DNA from: Clytia hemisphaerica
Taxonomy: Eukaryota; Cnidaria; Hydrozoa; Leptothecata; Clytiidae
DNA length: 64,000 bases
Direction of reading: 5' to 3'
NCBI GenBank assembly: GCA_902728285.1
Contig: CACVBU010001185.1
Span: 62,001-126,000, forward strand
Shown here: one piece after another, positions 43,901 through 64,000 of the stretch
Layout of the letters: the number at the start of each line of letters is the position of its first letter
How positions within the stretch are numbered: the first letter of the stretch is position 1
Made by a program: the position numbers and the translations under genes
The notes under the pieces: generated by a model
Databases searched by the model: none
The model's input: the letters and a program-made list of their open reading frames with translations, nothing else
Told to the model about the DNA's origin: nothing

Positions 43901-45876
43901 GAATTTACAACCTTTCGTCCAAACAAAAAGACGTACTTTTCTCCCCACCATCTTGTTTTAGAATGAGAATTATTTTTCCTGCCAGTTCACATGGAAATTT
44001 TTTCATCCAATCAGATTGCGCAATTTTGCTTTCTTTAGTCCAATAAGACAGGATTTGATTCACGTGATATCTCAATTGAAAACTTGTGCGAAATAAAATA
44101 GAAATATAGGGGTCACACTACAGGGACTGAAAGCAAACAATTAAGGTCAATTCAAGAATTGAAGCAGGCAAAGATAACTGCCCAGGCTGATGATATTTCA
44201 GTTATAATCCAAGGTAGAGCAAACTAAACATAGAAAGGGGGTATTTTTAGTGCTCTATATGATGATTGTTTTTTTTTAATTCTATGTTTGGATTATTCTA
44301 CCGTGTCCTGTTGCTAAGACCTTTACTTGAATTTGAAACCAAAATATTATAGCACACACTGCTGCGCGCCTAATATCGGTAAAGTGAAAGATAGCCTAGA
44401 CTGTACTCTGTTTAAAAGAGTGCATAAAAATGACCCTCAAATGAAACCACAAAGCTAATTATTTGTCTTTATCTCGGTTTACCTTAGGGGTCACTCACAA
44501 ATCGATTTTAGGTTAGAAATTGACGTTTTAAAAGCAAACCCAACCATCCACACCCTAAAACGCTGATGCCTTAAAATTGCCTTCATCAGCCTTCATCGCT
44601 GTTTCGTCAGCAATCTTGATTATCGCTGCAACAGTTTATATTTGAAAAATAATTGAGATAATATCTAAACAAATTCGAGGACATGCTGATTTATCGTTTT
44701 CTTAAAGACAAATTTGAAACTAGTTGTCTCTATCACAGGAAAAGTGCCGTAGATAAACTCACTTGGTTAACAATCGAAAAGAGATGGAAAACACAAGACG
44801 GAGACACTGATGTGGTGTTGTTACGTCACATCTATTGTTTAGGCGCAAAGATTACATCATGAATATCATGAATTCTTCTCAACATCTATATTTATCTTTT
44901 TGGTTTTTGCCATTCATACCTGTGTCTTGTTGATTTAGTAGGAAAAAATTCAAAATATTATGCAACAGTTATGTAACAATGCATCTTCTAAAGAGAAATA
45001 TTGTGTTATGAACGATTTCTGTATAATATATCCAAGATGGCAGATAAAAAAGCAAAAAGGTCTTTCACGAAGGTTATTCACGAATAAAGTTGGGGGTAAA
45101 TTCATATTGCTCAAGGGAGTGATGGAGATTCCCCAGCACCTGTAACCAGGAGTTCCTGGTTTGAATCCTTGCTCCTTCAAATGTTTCTTTCAGTTCACAA
45201 ATAGCCAAGCCGGCTGGCCATTAACTTTATAAAGAAAAATCGGAAGACTGTCTTAAAGTCTTATTTTCTTGGCTATTCACGTACAATATTGACTATCTAT
45301 CCATCTATCTATCTTGAAATGATTGTTTTATTTTTTGTTTAGACATGTGATCATTCCAAAAGAGCTGATTAAGAAACTACCAAAAGATCGTTACATGACA
45401 GAGGAAGAATGGAGAGCTTTGGGAATCCAGCAATCACCAGGATGGATACATTACATGGCTCACAAACCTGGTAAGAATGTGGTTTTTTGCAAACATTAAC
45501 TTTTTTCCAAATTTGTCCCAAAGTTTTCCCAAATTGCAAAAGTTTCTTCCCTTTAAGTTAGACCGATTTGGAGAAATTCACCATATGTACCTGACCTCAA
45601 AAACAAAGAAAGCACTAAAATCAATCCGTTTTTTTTTTTAATGTGGAGCATGTCTTAGGTCTTATTTTGTTTTTGTCTGGGAAAGGAAATTTGTTAAACT
45701 TCATTGGTGAGTTTGTGTTTGTGTTTAGTATGTGTTTAGTATGAGGGGATCCTCTTCTCTTGGTTAGCTTTTACGATTAGAAGAATTAGTGTTTATCATA
45801 ATGAAAGAAGCCATTTATTCCTTTCTTTAATCTTACAGAACCACACGTTTTGATGTTCAAGCGCCCAAAAAGTTAA
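37933..45876 (+). CDS. CKS1: CKS1, cyclin-dependent kinase regulatory subunit, spliced, 75 aa
   Basis: Exons 37933-37994, 45343-45470 and 45839-45876 join to 76 codons including stop. The product begins MTTFKNIYYSERYSDDENEY, continues HVIIPKELIKKLPKDRYMTE, EEWRALGIQQSPGWIHYMAH and ends KPEPHVLMFKRPKS. Family hallmarks are all present: the IYYSERY start, the phosphate-binding residues (Lys/Arg early, Arg and Trp in EWRALGIQQSPGW), and HxPEPH, the hinge and beta-strand segment involved in domain swapping and Cdk contact. CKS proteins bind Cdk1/2 and act as phospho-threonine adaptors for multisite phosphorylation and SCF-Skp2 turnover of p27. Length (75 aa versus 79 in human CKS1) is normal. Intron 1 is 7.3 kb and full of transposons, including a LINE; intron 2 is 368 bp. 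Divergent from SERF and convergent with TLE. Confidence 0.97.
38322..39077 (-). mobile_element. 608-bp-family element with CAGTTACATCAA ends, carrying a nested MITE
   Basis: Inverted copy of 19403-20010, with termini CAGTTACATCAATATGCC and GGCATTTTGATGTAACTG. Flanked by ACTTA (38317-38321) and ACTTT (39078-39082), a 5-bp duplication with one change. Without the nested 143-bp MITE and its 4-bp duplication, the length is 609 bp, matching the other copy. Confidence 0.85.
38568..38710. mobile_element. 143-bp palindromic MITE, AATT target duplication
   Basis: Ends CATGATATTCATGATGTAAT and inverted ATTACGTTATGAATATCATG, with inner TTTTATACGGAAGCAC arms. AATT at 38564-38567 and 38711-38714. The related copy at 19403-20010 has a single AATT with no insert at the matching place, so insertion and duplication are shown directly. 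Relatives: 55442-55593 and 48997-49159, and a solo end at about 44855-44874. Confidence 0.92.
39083..41982 (-). mobile_element. Non-LTR retrotransposon (CR1/Jockey-like), 5'-truncated in the endonuclease, inserted in CKS1 intron 1
   Basis: Carries one long frame (42027-39172). Homology to the relic at 1-2735 starts at GRYSGGVAFYL, about 41980, so the N-terminal third of the endonuclease is missing. The first about 15 codons are flanking DNA, and the 3' boundary near 39083 is approximate. It is the better preserved of two family members in the window. Confidence 0.9.
39172..42027 (-). CDS. Endonuclease (partial) / reverse transcriptase polyprotein of the LINE, 951 codons
   Basis: Order in the frame: end of an APE-type endonuclease (YRQPTN, CGDFNIPHT, SDHYNIEV), basic linker (RRILMRKRKKLKKR), RT fingers and palm (AAGPDGFPAIFLL, ENYRPVALTSHV, NQHGFRSGRSCLSQLL, YLDFSKAFDRVDH, SGVPQGSVLGPLLF, SSFADDTRLM), then a C-terminal domain (LERRRDRYRIIYMWCILE) ending HRIQRIG. 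The catalytic aspartates (LDFSKAFD and FADD) are intact and no stop or frameshift occurs. The endonuclease lacks its first catalytic motifs, so the element should not be autonomous. RT copies DNA at a nicked target in this class. The assigned start is an artefact of flanking sequence. The clade call rests on motif style only. Confidence 0.9.
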   Translation of the reverse strand: MILLTLVKKFTAAKFCRDRDKPKQGRYSGGVAFYLRDDISPLFKPLLEFSNGVNEGLLLYSEDLNIIIGILYRQPTNPNHKSDAPEFAELISSIVSKIETLYGCCPDLYICGDFNIPHTLSNQQCVPTVNCDRSLLKILDEFALQFNLSQIVNKSTHTNGNILDFLLTNNTDMIFNYQTTPTIYSDHYNIEVVTHLSFNKTRITDTEKIFNNDFGKFNFYNNKIDWEIVNKTLDDIDWENILKTYDSNPDEQYNVFLEKCIDVITKSNIPLRKPIKKTIIPRDRRILMRKRKKLKKRQLNKNTKSRLIDIELKLQSSYANERYNQELDAISKIKVNPKFFYSYAKRFSKTKPKVGPLLDPITNKLTDNNLQMANILQDQYKSVFTPPKSQYENPDLNPSQVTEKLDYFDLTEDDFIREIQTLSSNSAAGPDGFPAIFLLKNKSQLAKPLRLIWQNILDKGFTPKILKTSYITPIFKKGNQGLAENYRPVALTSHVTKVFEKIVRKNLQDHLERNNLYNSNQHGFRSGRSCLSQLLAHTERLIHYIENGYNVDVIYLDFSKAFDRVDHSILLQKLERNGICGKLLSWIKSFLTGRTQRVSVNTTLSKNADIISGVPQGSVLGPLLFLVMIQDIDEDIYNAVLSSFADDTRLMKALTSQNDVQLLQNDLNSVYKWSEINNMQLNGLKFEHMQYGKNEELKPYSVYYSDTRDQIETKSQVKDLGVTLDVDMSYNQHIKNQINKVKSISSWIFRTFKTRDKDVMLTLWKSLAIPHLDYCSQLWSPSKRCLIQELELLQKSFLNGIPSLSHLNYWEKLNQLKIYSLERRRDRYRIIYMWCILEDIAPNFNYNDEAGGVHSYTNQRLGRKCNLKAINVKHKNIWRGCLSQEGPRLFNALPKSLRNLTNCTKQTFKQHLDQFLSTLPDEPLLPNYFNFRRADSNSTTVMVNHRIQRIG
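41979..42108 (+). repeat. Direct repeat of about 125 bp at the LINE 5' junction, copy 1
   Basis: GGCAAAATTTTGCCGCAGTA through GTACTTTGGATGACAT is identical to 42833-42949. It abuts the LINE 5' end exactly where LINE homology stops. Confidence 0.85.
42744..43075. mobile_element. Element with CCTGGCAATT ends and GGCAAAAT/TTTGCC motifs
   Basis: Left CCTGGCAATTGACCCCGGCA, right AATTGCCAGG. Inside are several CGAGGCAAA and GCGGCAAAATTTTGCCGC palindromes. Includes the second copy of the 125-bp repeat (42833-42949); the LINE seems to have landed in or next to a broken copy of this element. Confidence 0.6.
43238..43447 (-). mobile_element. CTGTCAACTGC-family MITE, 210 bp, TA-flanked
   Basis: TA at 43236-43237 and 43448-43449; ends CCGTCAACTGC and GCAGTTGACAG. 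The shortest intact family member in the window, so probably close to the true length. Confidence 0.82.
43450..44850. other. CKS1 intron 1; no gene seen
   Basis: AT-rich. A minus-strand ATG followed by a good donor near 43822-43835 is noted but unsupported. A solo end of the 143-bp MITE family lies at about 44855-44874, just right of this stretch. Confidence 0.4.
45103..45260 (+). mobile_element. tRNA-derived SINE-like sequence
   Basis: CCTGGTTTGAATCCTTGCTC at about 45153-45173 is a B box in a plausible T-arm; the upstream A box is weak. The body has AAGCCGGCTGGCCATTAAC, resembling the GTGGCCAGTCA tail of 35285-35545. Confidence 0.5.
45343..45470 (+). CDS. CKS1: CKS1 exon 2
   Basis: Acceptor TTTTGTTTAG, coding (R)HVIIPKELIKKLPKDR to HYMAHKP, donor CCTG|GTAAGA. 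Confidence 0.97.
45839..45876 (+). CDS. CKS1: CKS1 exon 3 with stop
   Basis: Acceptor AATCTTACAG; EPHVLMFKRPKS then TAA at 45874-45876. Confidence 0.96.
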
Positions 45877-46630
45877 ACAACCGGACATTCTCTATCGATA
45901 AATGTGAGAAGCCTTTACAATTTGTTATTGTGTTGGATGAGATCCAACTCCAAGAAACGCTTTCTAAACTTGGAAAGAAAGATTTTACAAGAAGAATCAT
46001 TAGGACATTGCTGTAAAATGATATCGTTGATTGACTACCTAATCGATTAAAGTTAGTGATAATTTTCGTTTTGGTGCATGGTTTTTATATATGATTAGAA
46101 AATCATTTATTTTGATTAGTTTTTTATTTCAATTTCATTTTGTTCCGACATTTTTTCACACATTCGATTGCTATAACTCGATGAGAACGTTGCAAATATC
46201 TAGGGGAATTACATTTCACTCCACTAGTAGTTAGACCTATCCTTTGTGCTGTAATTAAAATAATGTATATCTTGACGATAAAGTTAACTTCCCCTATAAT
46301 TACACGTAACCAATCATTCTTTCCTCGTTAAATTCGATTTTAATTTTTACCTAATTATATCTCAATTAATTTTTCTCTTACCGTATCTTATTCATAAAAT
46401 TTTATTTGGTAAAAAATGAAGCATTTTGACCTTTATCGAAAAAAGTACTTTGTATATAGATTTTATACAAACGCGGTTCACATTTTTGACTATGAACACG
46501 TTTATAGCATTATTAAGAAGATTTTCTATGTAAATATTCTATCGTAAGTTTTTTCAACGGAAAAAGAAAATCGACTATAAAGATTACGAAAATTTATGTT
46601 GTTTTTCCTATTTTGTCCCATTGCCAATCT
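45877..46630. other. CKS1 3' flank; no other gene seen
   Basis: Contains the CKS1 3' UTR. No unambiguous AATAAA close to the stop could be picked. Confidence 0.4.
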
Positions 46631-46631
46631 T

Positions 46632-48236
46632 AAGGACTCTGACCCTGGTTAATTTTCTACATTTGATATGTACAAAATGCCAACAATTCCTGGATCCAAA
46701 ATTCGAAAAACTAATACTATCAGAGGAGAACTATTACAACTTTGAGGACTCAATTTTTGGTGAAAAAAGGACTTTTTAAAATTTGTTTTAGTCGGATGAC
46801 TATGGGACCTTGAAGATTTTGAAAATAGACCCTCCTAACTTGAAAACCTAAAAAATTATAGATTTCTTCGAAAAAATTGAAAATGATGATTAGTGTAGCA
46901 TGTGTTTTGTCATCAGTTTTTACTGCAGTTTGGGAACGTGTTAATCTATATTTTCTCGCAATATAATGACCTAAAATTTGCTCAAATAAAGTACTTAGAA
47001 CCGGATTGCAATAATAAACCCTGTAGCGAAGAAATTTTGGCGGATCGGCAATGAAATTAATTTTGGTGGTTTATGAGTTTCAAGGTTCAAAATCAGGGTG
47101 AAAATGTTGAAAATACACCCGTTTAGGCCTAAATAGTGAAAAATCCAACAAAATATGAGAAAACTTAAACAAAAATAAATTTTGGCGGGAACTTAAATCC
47201 GCCAAAAAATTCCTTTCCTTAAGGGCTCTGACCATTGAGTTTAAAGCCCGAAGGGCTAGAGTTCAATCTCTAACCTTTCTCAAGCAAGAGAAAGTGAAGC
47301 CTTAAAAAATGCGCCGTATTTTTGACGACAGATTGAATCTAGCAATTCCTTTGTTTACGATTGATATTTTTTTCGAAATTTAGCGGTAAATTTTAGTTTC
47401 AATCTGTCATTTGTGTAAAAACCAGGCGAGCCGCTCAAGGCCGCTCAACTTTGGTAGGATTTGTTGGCTTCAAATCCTACCAAAGAGATTGACTTCTAGC
47501 CCTTCGGGCTTATACTTCATTGGCTCTGATCATAGTCGAAAAATTGATTTCAGTATTTGAACATAAAAATATTGTTTTAGGTTCTTTAACACTTTTAACA
47601 AAGAATTGCCATTATAAATTGCTTTTTAATCAAATCCCTTAAGAGTTATTAAGGATTTAATTGAAAAAATGACGTTATGAACTTTAAAAAGACGTTAATA
47701 ATATATTGCATCACCTTCTTTTATAAAACGTGCTAAGTTTTAATGGGTAATTAACGTTTTAGTTTCGAAATTTTTTTCAAACTGTCCTCAAAGAATTGAG
47801 CTGTTTTAATTTTTTCGGAAACATTTTCTAAATTAATGCATCAAAAGTTATGGCTGTTTTTCTATGAAAAATTGGGATGAAAAATTGGTCAAAAAGCACT
47901 ATTTTTAATATTTTGAGACAAATAAGCTTTTACAAAAATTTTCCAAAAATCTATAGGTAGTTTGGTTAAAGATACACCATCTAGTGCAAAAATCTTTTCA
48001 AAATGTTTTTTCTTCGCCGAAACTAAGGTCCTAAAAATTAAAATAGTTGTCTTCGTAAATGTCTTCATTTTCTTCTTCATCAAATTTTTTCAATGCGCTT
48101 TTTGAATTTTCAGATTCAGGAATAGTTGGCCTAACAGAAAAAGTATAACATGCCATAGTTTTGTTGGTTACATCAGTCAGAAAAACACAATTTATACACG
48201 ACAATTATGAAAAATTCACTATGGTCAGAGCCCTTG
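46632..48236. mobile_element. Possible 1.6-kb element with AAGGGCTCTGACC ends, with nested insert
   Basis: AAGGACTCTGACCCTGG at 46632 and, inverted, AAGGGCTCTGACCATAG at about 48219-48236. A further AAGGGCTCTGACCATTG at 47222 may mean two nested or tandem copies. No coding region recognised. Confidence 0.4.
47239..47517. mobile_element. GCCCGAAGGGCTAGA-ended element, copy 1
   Basis: Left AAAGCCCGAAGGGCTAGAG, right inverted TCTAGCCCTTCGGGCTT. It shares AATCTGTCATTTGTGTAAAA and ACCAGGCG-like phrases with 58665-58936. Confidence 0.6.
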
Positions 48237-48239
48237 ACA

Positions 48240-48990
48240 CTTATGATTCTTTTATCTTCATCGAAGTAATCGAACGCGTATCTTTGGGCTAGGTGCATAT
48301 AAGAGAATATTTACAAATTTGGACTTGGTGAATATTCAAAGGCTAGGTTTTAAAATCTAGTATAGCTTTTACTGATTCAGCACATTTTAGCAGGATTTTA
48401 GCTAAGTAGGTCAGCAAAGCTTTAAGTATCTCGCCATCATCATTAAAAATTATCTTAGAATTTGGTTTGAAAACTTACTGGGTAACTGATGACGTTATCA
48501 GAGAATTTTTTTTTCTTTTTTTTTGACGGGGGGGGGGGGGGCATTTAATGAACAAAATCTTTAAAATCCTTTCAGATAATTTATGTCGAAATTTGAAAAC
48601 CTTTTAAAAATTTATTTTGACGGGCTTTGTACTGAAAATTGACTTCATCATAATTTGCTTCACAAAGTGTCCAAACCTTTTCGATTCGATTGCGGTTTTT
48701 TTCTGATGGTTCTAGGACAACGAAGAAAGAAACGACGTCAAATTTTCGTTATGTCATGTCATGTTTATTAAAACCATCATTCACCGCGTGCGTGTGGTGT
48801 GATGTAACAGATCTCTAGTTCCCAGTCTCCTAACAAAAAAAAGAACAAGAATTTCTAATAACTGGAGAAAATAATGAAAAAAACTAACTTAATATTTACA
48901 AACCTATGTTATCATGCGCATGCGCATATTCAAAAAATAAGTCAAAACTCTAGACTGTGAAGACAACATGCAAAAGATCAAACCAAAATT
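48240..48990. other. Between CKS1 and TLE; no gene seen
   Basis: One run of 14 G near 48528 preceded by T-rich sequence; nothing else recognised. Confidence 0.4.
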
Positions 48991-48996
48991 GTTCGA

Positions 48997-49159
48997 TTCT
49001 TGATATGCATCAAGATGACGTCATATTTTTTTAACGGAAGCACTCGAAAAAAGCCGGTTTTCGGCCTCCGTGTTTCTATTTTTAGTAACAGAGAGAGGTC
49101 AAATCCCGGATTTTTTTCGGGTGTTTCCGCTAGAAAAATGACTTACGCATATCAAGAAT
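48997..49159. mobile_element. Diverged relative of the 143-bp palindromic MITE
   Basis: Ends TTCTTGATATGCATCAAGAT and inverted TTCTTGATATGCGTAAGTCA, with inner AACGGAAGCACTCG and CGGGTGTTTCCGC arms as in the 38568-38710 family. Confidence 0.65.
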
Positions 49160-49503
49160 AGGGGCATAATATAGCAACTTGTTTGTGCATTGTCTCCGGA
49201 ATAAGATGTATGCATAATACATATCAACTCGCAACATCAAGGTCATAAGTACTATAGCTTAAGCTTTTTTAGGGTCAGCGACCAGGGACAAGAAATATTC
49301 ATCGAGTTCTTGAGAAATTCGAGTTATCAAATCTTAATTCGTTTTTATCTTAAATCCGATACCGTAAAAAGACACTTCTAGTCCATTAAAGTTTTGTCGA
49401 AAAATGTTATAAAAGGTGTAGCAAGGAAAAAGAAGTTACTAACATTCTCGGACCCATACCTCTATCTGTCACTAAATATCTATATAGGATAGACAGGTAG
49501 ATA

Positions 49504-49630
49504 CAGTTTACTCTCTCAAACTTTTGTCGCTTCAGCTGGAAAGTGGTATAAAATTCTTCCCGTAACTCTTAAATTTTTATAGTTCGAAAAAGATTTTGTC
49601 CCTTGAAAAATCGAATTAGAGAGTCAACTG
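49504..49630. mobile_element. CAGTTGACGC-family MITE, degenerate, 127 bp
   Basis: Left TA|CAGTTTACTCTCTC, right TCGAATTAGAGAGTCAACTG; the right TA has changed to TC. Confidence 0.55.
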
Positions 49631-50401
49631 TCAACAAATCGCGGAAACCTTACATCACCAGTTCATTTATAAAAACGCCTGTCGCTTATTTTGGTGCTTT
49701 AATCAGATTTATTTCATGAAGTATTTTATATAAATTTGCTTGTATGGGGCCAAGAGCTCAGTCTCGAAAAGTTTGCCTTGAGTTTGCGACCAGCCCAAAC
49801 AAGAAACTACAAAGCATTAAATTGCTTTTAAGAATTAGATAGCAAAGTGTTAAAAAATATTCACAAAGATAGATGATGATGGTGAAAAAACAACAAAAAT
49901 ATCGAATCGAACAAACTGATGAAAAAAAATGATGGCGACCAACTATTGGTCAATAAAAAACGTTTTTCAGTCTCTGATTGAATGATTTTTAACTACGTAC
50001 TCCAGTTTCACCCAATCAAAACAACTCTTCTAAAAAACAGTATTCGTGTAACATGTGTCATTGTCTCTGTTCATTCCGTCTATCACGGTCAATTTAAAAA
50101 TCCCAACCGCACACAGCATTCCGTCATTATTATTTTTCATACTTCGGATATGTAAACATTATGCTATCTTTCCGGATATTCAACAGTAACATGCGAAAAT
50201 CCATTTCAGGTTTAATAACAAGAAACTCCAAAGTTCGAATCTTCTTTCTGTTAAACTCCAACTTCTTTCGTACTTCGGCAATTGGGAAAGACCAAAACAA
50301 CAAGCTCCAATAACACCCTTCCACAACACGGGTTAAGGGGTAGTTTCGAAGTATGACCAACTTCTTCTCATTTTTCTCTTCCGCCCTCTACCACCACCTC
50401 A
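49631..50401. other. TLE 3' UTR and flank; no other gene seen
   Basis: Immediately downstream of the TLE stop on the minus strand. An AATAAA on the minus strand near 49708 is a possible poly(A) signal about 700 nt after the stop. Confidence 0.4.
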
Positions 50402-63680
<13,279 letters not shown>

Positions 63681-64000
63681 CTACAAAAAAAGCACAAAAT
63701 ATAATATTAACATTGTGCAAATATTTAAAATTATTTCTCTAATATTTCTCAACTTGATATGTAACTTATATCATAAACTCAATACTCTACAAAATGTAAA
63801 GTTTTGAAAATATTGTAATTAATGATGGTGGCATTGCAAATAAAGTTTTTTTAGTCCATGAATTGAGAATGGAGAATATTCTAAAGAATCTGATGAAGTA
63901 ATTATTATGGGAAAAAGAGGGAAACATTTTAAATTCACAACTGTTGTTTAGTTAAAAAACTTTCAAGAGAAAAGAAGAAGGCAATGAAGTCTTTCTCAGA

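Overview
The window looks like AT-rich, intron-rich nuclear DNA from an invertebrate metazoan. Exons have standard GT-AG junctions, a telomere-type TTAGGG tract is present, and non-LTR retrotransposons and tRNA-derived SINEs are scattered through it. I cannot place it in a phylum. A cnidarian or sponge would fit, but that is inference.

Three conserved genes can be assembled exon by exon. (1) A SERF / 4F5-family gene lies on the minus strand. It has a 7-nt coding first exon near 37.32 kb and further exons at 32043-32142 and 17590-17713. (2) CKS1, the cyclin-dependent kinase regulatory subunit, lies on the plus strand with exons at 37933-37994, 45343-45470 and 45839-45876. It is divergent from SERF across a promoter region of about 0.6 kb holding two CCAAT boxes, a CRE-like site and a TTCGAA (CHR-like) site. 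(3) A Groucho/TLE co-repressor lies on the minus strand, with 14 exons from 63680 down to 50402. It is complete at the C-terminus; the first exon(s) lie beyond the right edge. CKS1 and TLE are tail to tail. A fourth, unrecognised acidic gene or gene relic (18886-19187 plus 23349-23673, plus strand) is nested in the SERF intron.

Most other bases are transposable elements, nearly all non-coding. From the left: 1-2735 is a decayed non-LTR retrotransposon. 2857-9710 is a 6.85-kb foldback-type element whose long inverted arms carry 30-bp, 124-bp and GTAACG tandem arrays; it has terminal inverted repeats and a 9-bp target-site duplication. 10033-10419 is a near-perfect hairpin. 10763-14254 is a 3.5-kb element with poly-G ends, bounded by the direct repeat CTACAAG. 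10893-11337, 14979-15349 and 30241-30613 are three copies of one small element with CCCGGGG ends, an internal CTCTAAGGGT motif and 8-bp duplications. 19256-20215 is an ATCGAT-rich locus split by a 608-bp element, and a second copy of that element (38322-39077) carries its own nested 143-bp MITE. 24653-26330 is a 471-bp-period tandem repeat. The CKS1 intron holds a largely intact but 5'-truncated non-LTR retrotransposon (39083-41982) with a 951-codon frame. The TLE introns hold at least four mariner-like TA-flanked MITEs, a SINE and an interstitial telomeric tract.

A recurring theme is that many of the small elements are built from a short motif amplified inside inverted-repeat ends. Target-site duplications visible at several of them allow exact boundaries to be set without any database. 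No transposase gene was seen, so all the DNA elements appear non-autonomous.
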